This document shows positions 29,736 through 39,028 of a DNA stretch of 64,000 bases, in pieces. The notes below the pieces were generated by a model, which did not search any database, was not told the origin of the DNA, and was given only the letters and a program-made list of their open reading frames with translations. Every line of letters starts with the position of its first letter. Position 1 is the first letter of the stretch. The translations under genes and the position numbers were made by a program. This DNA comes from Branchipolynoe longqiensis (lineage: Eukaryota > Annelida > Polychaeta > Phyllodocida > Polynoidae), in the NCBI GenBank assembly GCA_030323885.1, contig CM059194.1, forward strand, positions 10,340,963 through 10,404,962, written 5' to 3'.

Positions 29736-29913
29736 GATGCGCAGCGAAGGAGGAAGGCGAAGGCGGGGGTGGAAGAAAAACACTTTATTGCATGTAAAGT
29801 GTGAGGAGGGCAATGTACAATGATCGGGGGGAAACATGTACAGGGCAATGATGAATGAGCAGTGTTAATGTGAATAATGTCAATGAGGGAGGTGCCCCGG
29901 AGAGCCCTGAGCC
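29736..29913 (-). repeat. B2 repeat of the right Ngaro copy
   Basis: 178 bp, nearly identical to B1 (30132-30308). It includes the poly(A) signal AATAAAGTGTTTTTCTTCC (minus strand) and the element's 3' terminus, CGCTGCGCATC. Confidence 0.92.
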
Positions 29914-29952
29914 CTATAAAGGTAAGTATATGTAGTAAGGGTGTGTGGGTGG

Positions 29953-30131
29953 AGAAGAAAGGACTGCGTGCGGCTGGAGATGGAGGGTGAGTGAGGAAGG
30001 AGAGAGGAGGGGCTGCATATAAGGGAAGTAGAGAGGGGGGGGGTTGCCTAACCCAACGGTCGGGTGGAAGGAGGAGGGGGGGGGAAACTCCTCCTTCCCT
30101 GCGAATCAAGCACAATGCGAGCATTACGACC
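29953..30131 (-). repeat. A2 repeat of the right Ngaro copy
   Basis: 179 bp, nearly identical to A1 (35066-35245), opening GGTCGTAATGCTCGCATTG on the minus strand. It includes the TATA-like CCCTTATATGCAGCC. Confidence 0.92.
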
Positions 30132-30308
30132 GATGCACAGCGAAGGAGGAAGGCGAAGGCGGGGGTGGAAGAAAAACACTTTATTGCATGTAAAGTGTGA
30201 GGGGGGCAATGTACAATGATCGGGGGAAACATGTACAGGGCAATGATGAATGAGCAGTGTCAATGTGAATAATGTCAATGAGGGAGGTGCCCCGGAGAGC
30301 CCTGAGCC
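30132..30308 (-). repeat. B1 repeat of the right Ngaro copy
   Basis: 177 bp matching B2. The recombinase stop codon (30275) lies inside it. It abuts A2 at the junction GTGCATC|GGTCGTAATG. Confidence 0.92.
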
Positions 30309-31200
30309 AAAAAAGAGGAGAGGGCTCGAGGGGCAGCTGGTGGGGCGAGGCGAGGGAGGTAGGCGTGGACCGCCGCGGATGTCCAGGTGCCCTGGGCCAT
30401 TATGTCCTGGAGTGGGACCCCGGCGCGCTGGCATGCCTGAGCGGCCCCCCGACGTAGGCTGTGGAGGGTGTAGCTGTCGGGGGCGGGAATTGCGCGCGCG
30501 CAAAGCGCGCCTCTCAGAAGTGCCGTGAGGGTCCGAGGGTCGAGGGGGCGGCCCGAGGGGAGTATGAAGGCAGGGTCCGAGGAGAGGGCTGGCACGAGGG
30601 TCCGATGTGCGTGCCAGGCGGCGACGGGGCAGAGATGCGATCCTGGTGAGGCGGGGATGAGGAGGCTGACCGCCCCCGAAGGGAGCGCGATGGTCTTGGA
30701 TGTCCTTAGGGTGACGCGCAGCCCCCCGGGGGCGGGGAGGACGTCGCCGCGGGTGATGGTGTGTGGGCCGCCCCAGACCTCGGGGCTGGGCGAGAGGAGG
30801 CTGGATTGCCTCAGCATCCCATAGTACCCGAGGAGGAGGGCGGCCCTGGTGAGGTGATGAGGGCGGAGAGGAGGGGTGGGGCGCGGGACATGCGCCTCGG
30901 CAGACATCTCGGGCGAGGCGGGATGTGAAGGCGGGCGTGTCGCCCACGGCCGCGTCCACCCAGGAGCGTGCCCCAGAGAGGGTGTTGCGGACCGAGGCCG
31001 GGGCGATGGATCGGGCGTAGAGGGCGGCGGCGTAGGCCGCGACATCGAAGGAGGTGGACGTCAGAGGGTCGCGTCCGTAGGCCGAGGCGAAGGTGACATA
31101 GGCCTCGGCCTGGCGGCGGCGGTTTCTCCAGGTCGCCGCGGCGAGGGCGGCGACGCGTAGGCCATCGACGGCGGCGACCTCAGAGGGGGAGTGGCCTGTA
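30275..31200 (-). pseudogene. Ngaro tyrosine recombinase, right copy, frameshifted
   Basis: The core-binding domain is readable upstream (AATWRNRRRQAEAYV near 31130; PASVRNTLSGARSWVDAAV near 30960). The catalytic frame (31045-30275) holds LLLGYYGMLRQSSLL, YTLHSLRRGAAQA and MAQGTWTSAAVHAYLPR, giving Arg, His/Arg, Trp and Tyr. A frameshift near 30890 separates the domains, and an extra base near 31190 disrupts the start relative to the left copy. The C-terminus lies in the B1 repeat. Confidence 0.85.
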
Positions 31201-31201
31201 A

Positions 31202-32533
31202 TCAGAGGCCGGGATTGTAGGGGAATGCGTCATGGTCGGGATGGAGGTAAGTGAGGCCGAGGCGGGCCACCTCGGTCCAAGCGACCTCGGCGCAGGGCCC
31301 AGGGATGTGGGCGCGGCTGAGGGCGTCGGCGAGGATGAGCTCCGCCCCGGGCTTGTGGAGGATTTTCAGGGTGAAGGAGCCCTCGGCCGCCATGAGCCAG
31401 AGCTCACGGGCGCAAGTGCCGAGGGCGGGGTCACGGGCCCGGCCGGAGTCGAGGGCGGCCGCGGAGGCCTGGTTGTCGGTGTTGATCATGACGGTGGCCC
31501 CCACGACGTCCCGAGGGAGGAGGGCGTGGAGGGCGATGACGAGGTTCACGGCCTCGAGCTGGTGAATGGAGGGGAAGCGCTCCCGGAAGGCGAGGGAGTA
31601 CCCTCGGGCGTAACAGTGGGTAGCGGAGTATGCGCCCCCGCCGGTGAGGCAGGAATCGCACTCAATCACCACCCGCTGGACCTCGGGGGCCCGCAGGAGG
31701 CAGAGGCCATTAGAGGCGCGGCCGTAAGCGGCAAACCACCCGAGGTCCCGGAGGGCGTCGTCCCCGAGGGTGACGGAGGCGGCTCTGTGGCAGGTACGGA
31801 GGGCGGCCAGGAGGCGGGCCATGAACTTCCTGGCGGGGAGGACACAGCTACCCACGTGGTTGAGGCGCCCGAGGATGCTCTGGAGCTTGCGGCGTCCGAG
31901 AGTGGGGTGGGCGATCTGCACCTCGCAGTCCCGGATGAGGTCGTCGACTTTGTCGGGGACGATGCGCATCGTCATGGCCTCGCTGTCGATGGCGAAGCCA
32001 AGCCAGGAGACGCGGACCGCGGGGGGGTGGCACTTCCCGGGGGCGACCGCCAGGCCGAGGGCCCCGGCGAGGGCGATGAAGGCGTCGAAGGCCTGGCGGG
32101 CCCTCAGGAAGGTGCGCTCGCACCCGACAAAGTCGTCCACATACACGAGGGTGTGGAAACCCTCGCGGCGGAGGACCCAAGCGACTGCGGAGGTGAAACG
32201 TACGCAGGCGGCACCGGAGGAGCGGCACCCGAAGGGGAGGGCGAGGTCGACGTAGGTCGCCCCGTCGAGGGTGATGCCGTATAGAGGGCATGAGAGGGGG
32301 TCGGCTCGGAGCTGACTTTAGGCGCGGGAGATGTCCGCCGTCCAGGTGTAGGCTCCGGGGCCCTCCGCGACGAGGCGGCGACCCACGTCGGCGACACTGG
32401 GGAGGGTGTAGGCGTGGGGGCGGCCTAAGAACTCGCGCCTGGGGATGCCAGCGCTGACGCTGCAGCCCAGGGGGAAGGAGAGGTCCACGATGACCCGCCT
32501 CTTGCCCGGGTCGGACTTGGGGCGGGTCATCAT
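31202..32533 (-). pseudogene. Ngaro RT and RNase H, right copy, with internal stop
   Basis: The frame opens with MMTRPKSDPGKRRVIVDLSF (32533) and reaches the first catalytic Asp (TWTADISRA). A TAA at about 32318 then replaces the Tyr codon of the left copy. The downstream frame (32146-31202) has MYVDDFVG, RNase H motifs VIECDSCLTGGGAY, HQLEAVNLV, MINTDNQAS and ILADALSR, and ends NPGL like the left copy. It retains the KLQSILGRLN segment missing from the left copy. Confidence 0.87.
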
Positions 32534-33245
32534 GGGGGAGACCTGGGCCCAGGGGGTGAAGGGGGGTGAGGAAAGGGCCCGCGAGGGCGCCGTGGGCGAG
32601 CTCGGCGGCTACGAAGCTGCGGAGGTGGGCGAGGTGCTTGGGGGCTTCACGGTGGTTTGTGTCGGTGGGGCGGAGGGGGGTGCTGGCAGAGTAGTTGCCG
32701 GGAAAGCCGAACTCGAGTAGGTCGACGACGTCTACGTTGTGGTATCCGTGGAGGCAGGCACGCCAGGCGGGGATGTGGAGACCTGAGGGGAGGGGGATGC
32801 GGGCAGCCAAAAAATTAGGTAGGCCCGCGATCCGGAGGGCGTGATATGCGCTGAAGAAGGTGGGGTAGCAGTCCCAGGCGAGGGCGGAGAGGTGGGGCCA
32901 GATGGAGAGGAGGACGGGCCGTGGGGGGTGGGGCCGCAGGGAGGGTGTCCTGGCGGCGGGGAGGGTGTCCTGGATGTCAGGGTCGATGACGTCGGCGATG
33001 GGTTCGCCTAGGTCGCCGAGGGGGGAGATGGGGGGGAGGGGGAGTAGGGGGGGAGGGGGAGGGGGGGCAGCTGGAGTCGGGTGGGTCGGGGAGGTCGGGG
33101 AGGTCGGGGAGGTGGTGGAGGTACGCGGTGTCGCCGGGGGAGGGGGAGGGAGGGGTCCCGGCGGGAGCGGGCGGGGGGGGGGGGGGGGGGGGGGGCGACC
33201 GTGGACGGGGGCGGGCGCGAGTTGCGCGTGTGGCGCAATTTGCAT
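32534..33245 (-). pseudogene. Ngaro pol N-terminal block, right copy
   Basis: The minus-strand frame has a Pro-rich start, PIADVIDPDIQDTLP, LLSIWPHLSALAWDCY, FLAARIPLPSGLHIPAW and VVDLLEFGFPGNYS, then FVAAELAHGALAGPF. It shifts frame before the RT at about 32533. A run of about 20 G residues (33174-33195, plus strand) marks the poly-Pro linker and is a likely site of length error. Confidence 0.75.
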
Positions 33246-33722
33246 GCGGGTGGTGGTGATACACTGCTGGCGGAGAGAGGCAGGGTGAGGCGCAATTTGC
33301 GTGCGCGTGGTGGTGGGGCACTGCTGGCGGGGAGAGGCAGGGTTGTGGCGGTTAGGCGGCGGCCGGAGGAGCGGGCGGGGTTACGTAACCGGGCCGCGAG
33401 GATGAGAGGAGAGAGAGGGCGGGGGGTCCCCCGGGCGCTGCGGGGGGCTCGGGGGCGTCTGGCGACGCTAATTAGCACTCCCGGCCGGGGCGCTTTAGGA
33501 GGGTTAATGCGGCCGTTGTGGCGGCCGGTTACGTCAGGGTGATAGCGGCCGGGTCTGTGATGTCGGCGGGATGTCGGGGGATGTGAGGAGCCCTCCCGGG
33601 GTGGAGCCGCTGCTGGGAGCGGTTGGAGCTCTGGCTGCGTGGCGGTGGGACGCTGCGGGGGGGCGGGCCCCCCCCCTTTGCGCGCCTCGCCCGTTCCGGG
33701 TGGGCGGGTTGCCGCCACCGGT
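33246..33722 (-). other. GC-rich gag-pol linker of the right Ngaro copy
   Basis: Pro/Ala/Arg-rich frames without motifs, equivalent to 25928-26790 in the left copy. Repeated GCGCAATTTGC words occur at about 33233, 33290 and 34719. Confidence 0.55.
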
Positions 33723-35010
33723 TCAAAAATCTGCCGCGGCTGCTGCGGGGGCGGCGGTGGCGCGCTCGCGAAGGCGTTTTGTGTTACACACGGCCTCGCT
33801 GTGCCTGGTGAGTATGCGGCAGACGTTCGCGCAATACGCGCCGGCATGGCGCCTCCGCACCCCTTGCTCCCCGTTGTCCTCGCCGGCGGGGGTGGGGGCG
33901 AGGTCGCAGGATGCGGGGTCCCGGTTCCAGGCCGCGCAGGGGGTGCCGTAGGCCTCGCGGCTGTAGGGGGTCCTGGCGTCAGCCTGGGCTGGGAGCTGTG
34001 GGGCGGCCGTGGTCCGGGGGGCGGCCGCCGCCGGGTGGAGGGGGCCCTGGCCGCCGAGGCAAATGTCGCGGGGGCGGTGAGGATGTCCAGGCGTACGGCG
34101 TTGATGGCAACGGGGTTGTGCCAGCCGTCTGGGAGGCGTCCATCGGCCACCCACGCGAAAACCGCCTCGGACCACCGGCGGACCGTAGGCCAGGGATGGG
34201 TGATGCAGTCTCGCTGCACCGTTAAATTATGGTAGAGCAGGCCCGGGATAGCGTCCGCGGGGAAGGCGGGGTGGGATTCCAGCATCCTGAGGGCGAGGTT
34301 GTATTCCTCGAGGGTTGCCTCCCCCCTCTTGAGGGCTTTCCCCTCCGGCCGCGCTCGATGAGATCGTGGGGGAAGATGTAGCCGTGGGTTATACCTCGGC
34401 GGCGGCCCGTGTTGTGCGCCTCGGCGGTCTCCAGGATAGTGCACACCGCCTCAGCCGCGGAGGTCGGGGAGTGATCGGCAGCGGCGCGGGCGGCGCAGCT
34501 GAGGAGGAGATGCAATGCGGAGGTGTGCGTCCCCGGGGCCGCCGTCTGGGAGGCGCCCCGCCTCATGTGGCGGAGGTAGAGGGGGTGGACGTCCGGGGCC
34601 GCTGGGGGCGGGGCCGGGCACTGATGAGTTGCCGTAGGGGCGGCGCCCGCCGCCTCCCGGGTGAGGGCCGCCATGAGGTCGGCCATCTGCTGGAATGCCG
34701 AGGGCGCGATTTGCGCCGGCGCAATTTGGGCGCGCGCGGCGGGCGCGGGAGCAGCGGGAGGCGAGGCGTCGGTCCCGGGGGCTGGGTCCCGGGGCGCCCC
34801 TTGGATGAGGAGCCTCTCGACAAGTGTGGTGAGGTGCTCCAGTCCGCGGGCGTTCTGGTCGACACGGGCTGACACGGAGGCCTCCTCCCTGGCAGCGGGC
34901 CGAGGGGAGGAAGGGGCCGATGTCGCGGAGGGGTCGGCCGAGGAGGACGGAGCCGTCACAGATGCCCCGCCGGATGCGCGTGCTGCGCGGCAGCCTCGTG
35001 CTCTTGGCAT
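33723..35010 (-). pseudogene. Ngaro gag, right copy, in three frames
   Basis: Likely start at ATG 35010 (MPRARGCRAARASGG), about 120 bp downstream of a TATA-like box. The N-terminal part has a coiled-coil-like stretch (ARGLEHLTTLVERLL) and GITHGYIFPHDLIERG. The frame shifts near 34350 to EEYNLALRMLESHPAFPAD and VFAWVADGRLPDGWHN, then shifts again near 34000 to the zinc-binding tail (PCAAWNRDPASC, AYCANVCRILTRHSEAVC). Two frameshifts, or GC-rich sequencing errors, break it. Confidence 0.78.
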
Positions 35011-35065
35011 GGTGCGAGGGGAGGTCCGGGAGGCGTGAAGTAGCGGTCCGGGAGGCGAGCCAAAA

Positions 35066-35245
35066 AGAAGAAAGGACTGCGTGCGGCTGGAGATGGAGGG
35101 TGAGTAAGGAAGGAGAGAGGAGGGGCTGCATATAAGGGAAGTAGAGAGGGAGGGGGGGTTGCGTAACCCAATGGTCGGGCGGAAGGAGGAGGGGGGGGGA
35201 ACTCCTCCTTCCCTGCGAATCAAGCGCAATGCGAGCATTACGACC
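35066..35245 (-). repeat. A1 repeat of the right Ngaro copy (5' terminus)
   Basis: 180 bp matching A2. The 5' end is GGTCGTAATGCTCGCATTGC at 35245 (minus strand). Confidence 0.92.
35128..35142 (-). promoter_or_regulatory. TATA-like box in the Ngaro A1 repeat
   Basis: The minus strand reads TTCCCTTATATGCAG, a TATA-like element also present in A2 (about 30012-30026) and as CCCTTATAAGG in the solo unit (60046-60056). It lies about 120 bp upstream of the gag ATG, so it is the likely internal promoter. Confidence 0.6.
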
Positions 35246-35340
35246 AAAGCCAGCCCCGAGGCTGCCTCATGCCACTCGCCCTCCTGCCTCCAGACACTCT
35301 ACTCCTCCATACAATTTTCTCACGGTAAGTTTGCAGAACG
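35246..35340 (+). repeat. Probable continuation of A2 of the left Ngaro copy
   Basis: AAAGCCAGCCCCGAGGCTGC...CCACTCGCCCTCCTGCC aligns with AAGGCCGCCCGCCAGCCTCC...CCACTCGCCTCCCAGCC of the solo unit (60052-60095), following on from CTTCCCTT at 29735. Homology is lost near 35340, so the B2 of the left copy is not seen. Confidence 0.65.
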
Positions 35341-35760
35341 CCGGTGAACGTTATATACGTTATTCGATCGCCCGACCTACACCTCATACGTTAAATACAT
35401 CAAGACACTGTGGAGAAACGCAAAATGTACATTAGATGTAGTACAATGTAGTGAACAACATTTGTCTAACATATGTCTAAAGTACATCGACATATGCGTA
35501 ACGTATACATAACGTACGGCCAATGTATCACCCATGCGTTGTAGTACATCAAAAGTTTTGTACATGACCCTTACGAGCGACGCCATATATCGACGTGCAT
35601 CGATGTACATCGATGTATGCATAACGAACGCATATCGTATTTTGACGTGTCCCGACGTAGCAGCCAAAAATCACTTACGTGGGCATACATTTGCGCGATG
35701 CGTCGTAATGTCCCTGGGCTTATAAAGATCATTAGCCAACCAAAACCACCCATACATACT
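35341..35760. repeat. ACGT/CGATGTA-rich low-complexity segment
   Basis: Dense in TACATCGATGTA, CATAACGTA and similar self-complementary words. No ORF motif. Probably the interior of a short transposon, but I cannot define its ends. Confidence 0.5.
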
Positions 35761-35959
35761 TGGTAGCTGGTTCAGCAACATAGGCGAGGGAATGTTTACA
35801 CAGTCGAATTGATTGATTGGTGATGATGTAACAGCGTATTGTGTCAGTAGCAGAGGCCAGTGGAATTTACTCTGTCAATTTTCTTTCAAGATCAATTTTC
35901 TTTCAAGATACAAAATTCATATTATAATCACATTTATATTGCTCACATCACAGCTAGCA

Positions 35960-37185
35960 AAAAAACGTCATACTGACGTCAGTATAATGTTATTGAATGT
36001 TACAGTAACGTTATAAAAAAACATCATATAAACATTATTTTGTATGGAGTAAATACCATTATATAACAACGTTTTTTAACATCACTATGTTTTCATTTAA
36101 CATTAGTGCAAGGTTTTTTTAACGTCAATAACATGTTTTTTTATATCATTCAGCAACCCGTTTAACATGACATAAAAGTGTTGTATAAAGATAACACTGA
36201 ACAACACATAAAACGATTATAGTCTCTTGAGTTACAATATTCCTCAAATCTAGCACAATATTACAATAACCATTCAGTGAGACAAATAGATATTATTTAT
36301 ATCAATATTATATCCAAAAATATGGAAAATAGTGGATTTTGATTGAACATATAAAGACAAATTGTTTGAAAACCAAATATATCAATTGGATAAATCTATA
36401 GATGTTCATGGAATAGCTTAATGACTTGGTGTATCTTCCTATAAATTAATTGTGCACATCATCTGGAGGTAATACACATCATACTAACAATAAAGCATCA
36501 TAGTTACATCATAATAACGTTATAGAATGTCAGAATAATGTTATTAAAAAACGTCATATACATGTTATTTGTTTGGAGTGAAAAATGTTATATAACGATA
36601 TTTTATAATGTTCTAAGGGTGTTTTTTAAAGTCATTGCAATGTTTTCATATAACATTGCATGTTAAACGATAATGGAAGATTCGTAGCTATGTTGCCCTG
36701 AGTATGAGGTATACAATGCTAAACAATGTTTTTAATGTGTACTCGCTGTGATCTTGATTTTGGTTGCCCTATAGTGGCTCTTGCTTATGTGTAAGTTGGG
36801 TCACTTACTTTTCTTGAATGTCACTTAATTTAATGCAGGTTAGTTTCCCATTAAATGGTCATAAGATGGTTAGCCCAGATCATCCCGTCCTCGTTGCCAA
36901 ATTTGTAGTGAAGATCGCACCAATATCAACTAGATTAAGTTGGATTAGGTTTGGGTATACTTTATATCTCACATGTCTTTACAGTCTCTTCCAAGATGGC
37001 TTCCCTCTGTCTCAGTCACAATATACCCCAAGACATTACAATACATGTTATAATGTCAGTATAACATTCCTATGACGTTATAACATTACAATACATGGTA
37101 TAACGTCAGTATAACGTTACTGTGATGTTATAATGTACCATAACCAAATACTAACGTTAGCCTGATATTACTTAATGTTATTTGT
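35960..37185. repeat. AACGTTAT-rich dispersed repeats
   Basis: Two diverged direct copies of about 170 bp, at about 35975-36120 and 36500-36670, share ATAACGTTAT, AAAAAACATCATATAAACAT/AAAAAACGTCATATACATGT and TTGTATGGAG/TTGTTTGGAG. Further palindromic CAGTATAACGTTACTGTGAT words lie at 37050-37185. No coding region. Confidence 0.65.
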
Positions 37186-37710
37186 GAGCTGGGATTCAAG
37201 CTGACATTAAAATATTAAGCAATCAGATTTGTGTAATATGATAGCAGAACTTATCTCCGATAGTAGTATCGATACAGTTTGAGAGAGGGCACGCCACTCA
37301 TTGGAACACTGGACAAAATAGTGTTCCGCTTGCTTCAGTATGCCAGCATGGCCTAGTAATTAATACTAATAGTACTGAAATGAAAATAGTGACATTTTAA
37401 AAACCAATTAATTTTGTTTTTTTAAACCACTATCTACCGACCCAAAAAGATTTTCCCCTGCAACTGGAAAACATGAATATTTTTCTTTTCGGTCTACATA
37501 GTTACTCCCACGGCACTGTGACATGGACGTAGCTCAGGCGGCACAGTATCCACCTGTGAAGGTGCCAGTCATCCTATAGATCACTCGCCGTGAATATGGC
37601 CTCTGCTGCGAACTCCAGCCACCAGCTGCAATCCAGTCGGAACTCGTCATTTAGTCTTATTTTATGATCGCGATTCTTGGCCTATGCCACTAAGTCGTAC
37701 ACCCTAGGGC
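37186..37710. other. No gene recognised
   Basis: Mixed sequence. CTCGCCGTGAATATGGCC at about 37586-37603 recurs inverted near 61048-61065, so it is part of a dispersed repeat. Confidence 0.5.
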
Positions 37711-38656
37711 TGTAATCGATTAACACGTCCCGGTGTTGCGGTTTCCCAGGGACACCAGTTTGCCAGGGACACATCGCTTCTGCGCATGCGTCAAAATCGA
37801 ACAGCAACATCAGTAACCTTATAAATTTAATATAATGTTTTGGTCAAGATGTTTTCTATATGTGTACTAAACGATTTGTTTCTAGATGGTGTAATTTGAG
37901 AGATATTTGACTTCTTCTGTATTTTCTGTATGAACATTGCTCACGACCTTTGACAATGCCTTGAGTTTGACGGTACGCGCAGTGCAAAACATTAGTTTTA
38001 TTCAAAATTAATAGAATTCAAGAACCCTAACCTTATAAATTTAATATAGTCTTTATGGTAAAGATGTTTTCTATATGTGTACCAATCGATTTGTTTCTAG
38101 ATGGTGTAATTTGGGAGATATTTGACTTCTTCTGTATGAAGATTTGCTCACGGCCGTTAACAATGCATTTGAATGGAAGTGTCCCTGGCAAACTGGTGTC
38201 CCTCGGAATCCGCATCACCGGGCGATTCGGGTCACCCGAGTCGTCAGAATTTCAAATGGAACACCACGAGTTGAGTCGACAAATACACGTACCGTGTGCA
38301 AAAAGACCCGACCCCAGTAACCCACCTCTTGGCTGATGTTGGCTACGAGCGATGATGTCACATTTGCGCTGGTACCGTCCTGCAGGATAACAGACAAAAG
38401 TACCAGTCATTTATTGTTTAATAACCTAGATTAATGAAATGGAAATATAACTAAACTATGCCATCATAAAATACTTTAAATCCTATTTTGCTGTAGTTTT
38501 ATCGGTTATTAAAAAAAAAAAAGGTTTTGGATTAAGCCACCATGTTGTCTACCCCGAACATGGAGAAGCATATTCGATTATTCGACCCGAGTCTGTAGGA
38601 TGTGCACATGCGCCAAAAAGTGGCTCGGGTGACCCGAATTGATTAATCGATTACGT
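37711..38656 (-). mobile_element. Element E, inverted copy interrupted by element M
   Basis: Outer ends GTAATCGATTAACACG (37712) and GATTAATCGATTACG (38641-38655). The interior 38222-38640 matches the copy at 5427-5872 in reverse (GTCAGAATTTCAAATGGAAC, CCTATTTTGCTGTAG). A 484-bp element lies inside at 37734-38217. Confidence 0.85.
37734..38217. mobile_element. Element M, TIR element with CCGG target duplication
   Basis: 484 bp. The terminal inverted repeat is 39 bp with three mismatches (starting TGTTGCGG left and TGATGCGG right; shared core GGGACACCAGTTTGCCAGGG). CCGG flanks both sides (37730-37733, 38218-38221). The uninterrupted element E at 5427-5872 shows the matching empty site CCCGGG. 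The interior contains a 105-bp segment duplicated with a period of 214 bp (from 37817 and 38031). No transposase. Confidence 0.88.
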
Positions 38657-39028
38657 CCACGGTGAGAAGGTGCGGCCGCCGTGTACGACTTTACAGCAGT
38701 GTGCTAACACGCCTGTTAAGCTCTCCAGCTCTCTCTGTGTGGCTTACTGACGGCGTAGGAAATAACGTGATTGCTCTTATTATTATAGACTCCGTAATAC
38801 ACAACGTAAGCCTATGTTGGTTGAGATCGATACCTCTGGCTGGTCAATCAATTTTAGCCTATCATTTTATTCATGGTAAAAAATTCCGACAAGAGTGAGA
38901 GTGATGGTAGAGGTCGCCCCTGCTTGGCGGTCGCTCGCCGTGGGTTTGCCTACCTGCATGCAAACCTGAGTCGCCCAGACCGCAGCCTTTCTCAGCGGGC
39001 AGGGCGACTGAGCATTTCAGGATGAAAG
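38657..39028. other. No gene recognised
   Basis: Spacer between element E and the minisatellite. Nothing supportable. Confidence 0.5.

Larger units (their letters stand above)
29736..35245 (-). mobile_element. Ngaro-type retrotransposon, right copy (structurally complete)
   Basis: A 5.5-kb minus-strand element with the textbook split direct repeat order: A1 (35245-35066), gag, pol, recombinase, B1 (30308-30132), A2 (30131-29953), B2 (29913-29736). It sits antisense inside A2 of the left copy. Removing it rejoins CTTCCCTT with AAAGCC, which matches CTTCCCTTATAAGGCC of the solo unit at 60042-60057, so no target duplication was made, as expected for recombinase-mediated insertion. ORFs contain a stop and frameshifts. 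Confidence 0.9.

Noticed and set aside
31232..32284. A 350-codon plus-strand frame rich in Gly/Glu/Val
   Set aside because: Shadow of the Ngaro RT/RNase H on the minus strand, which has recognisable catalytic motifs.
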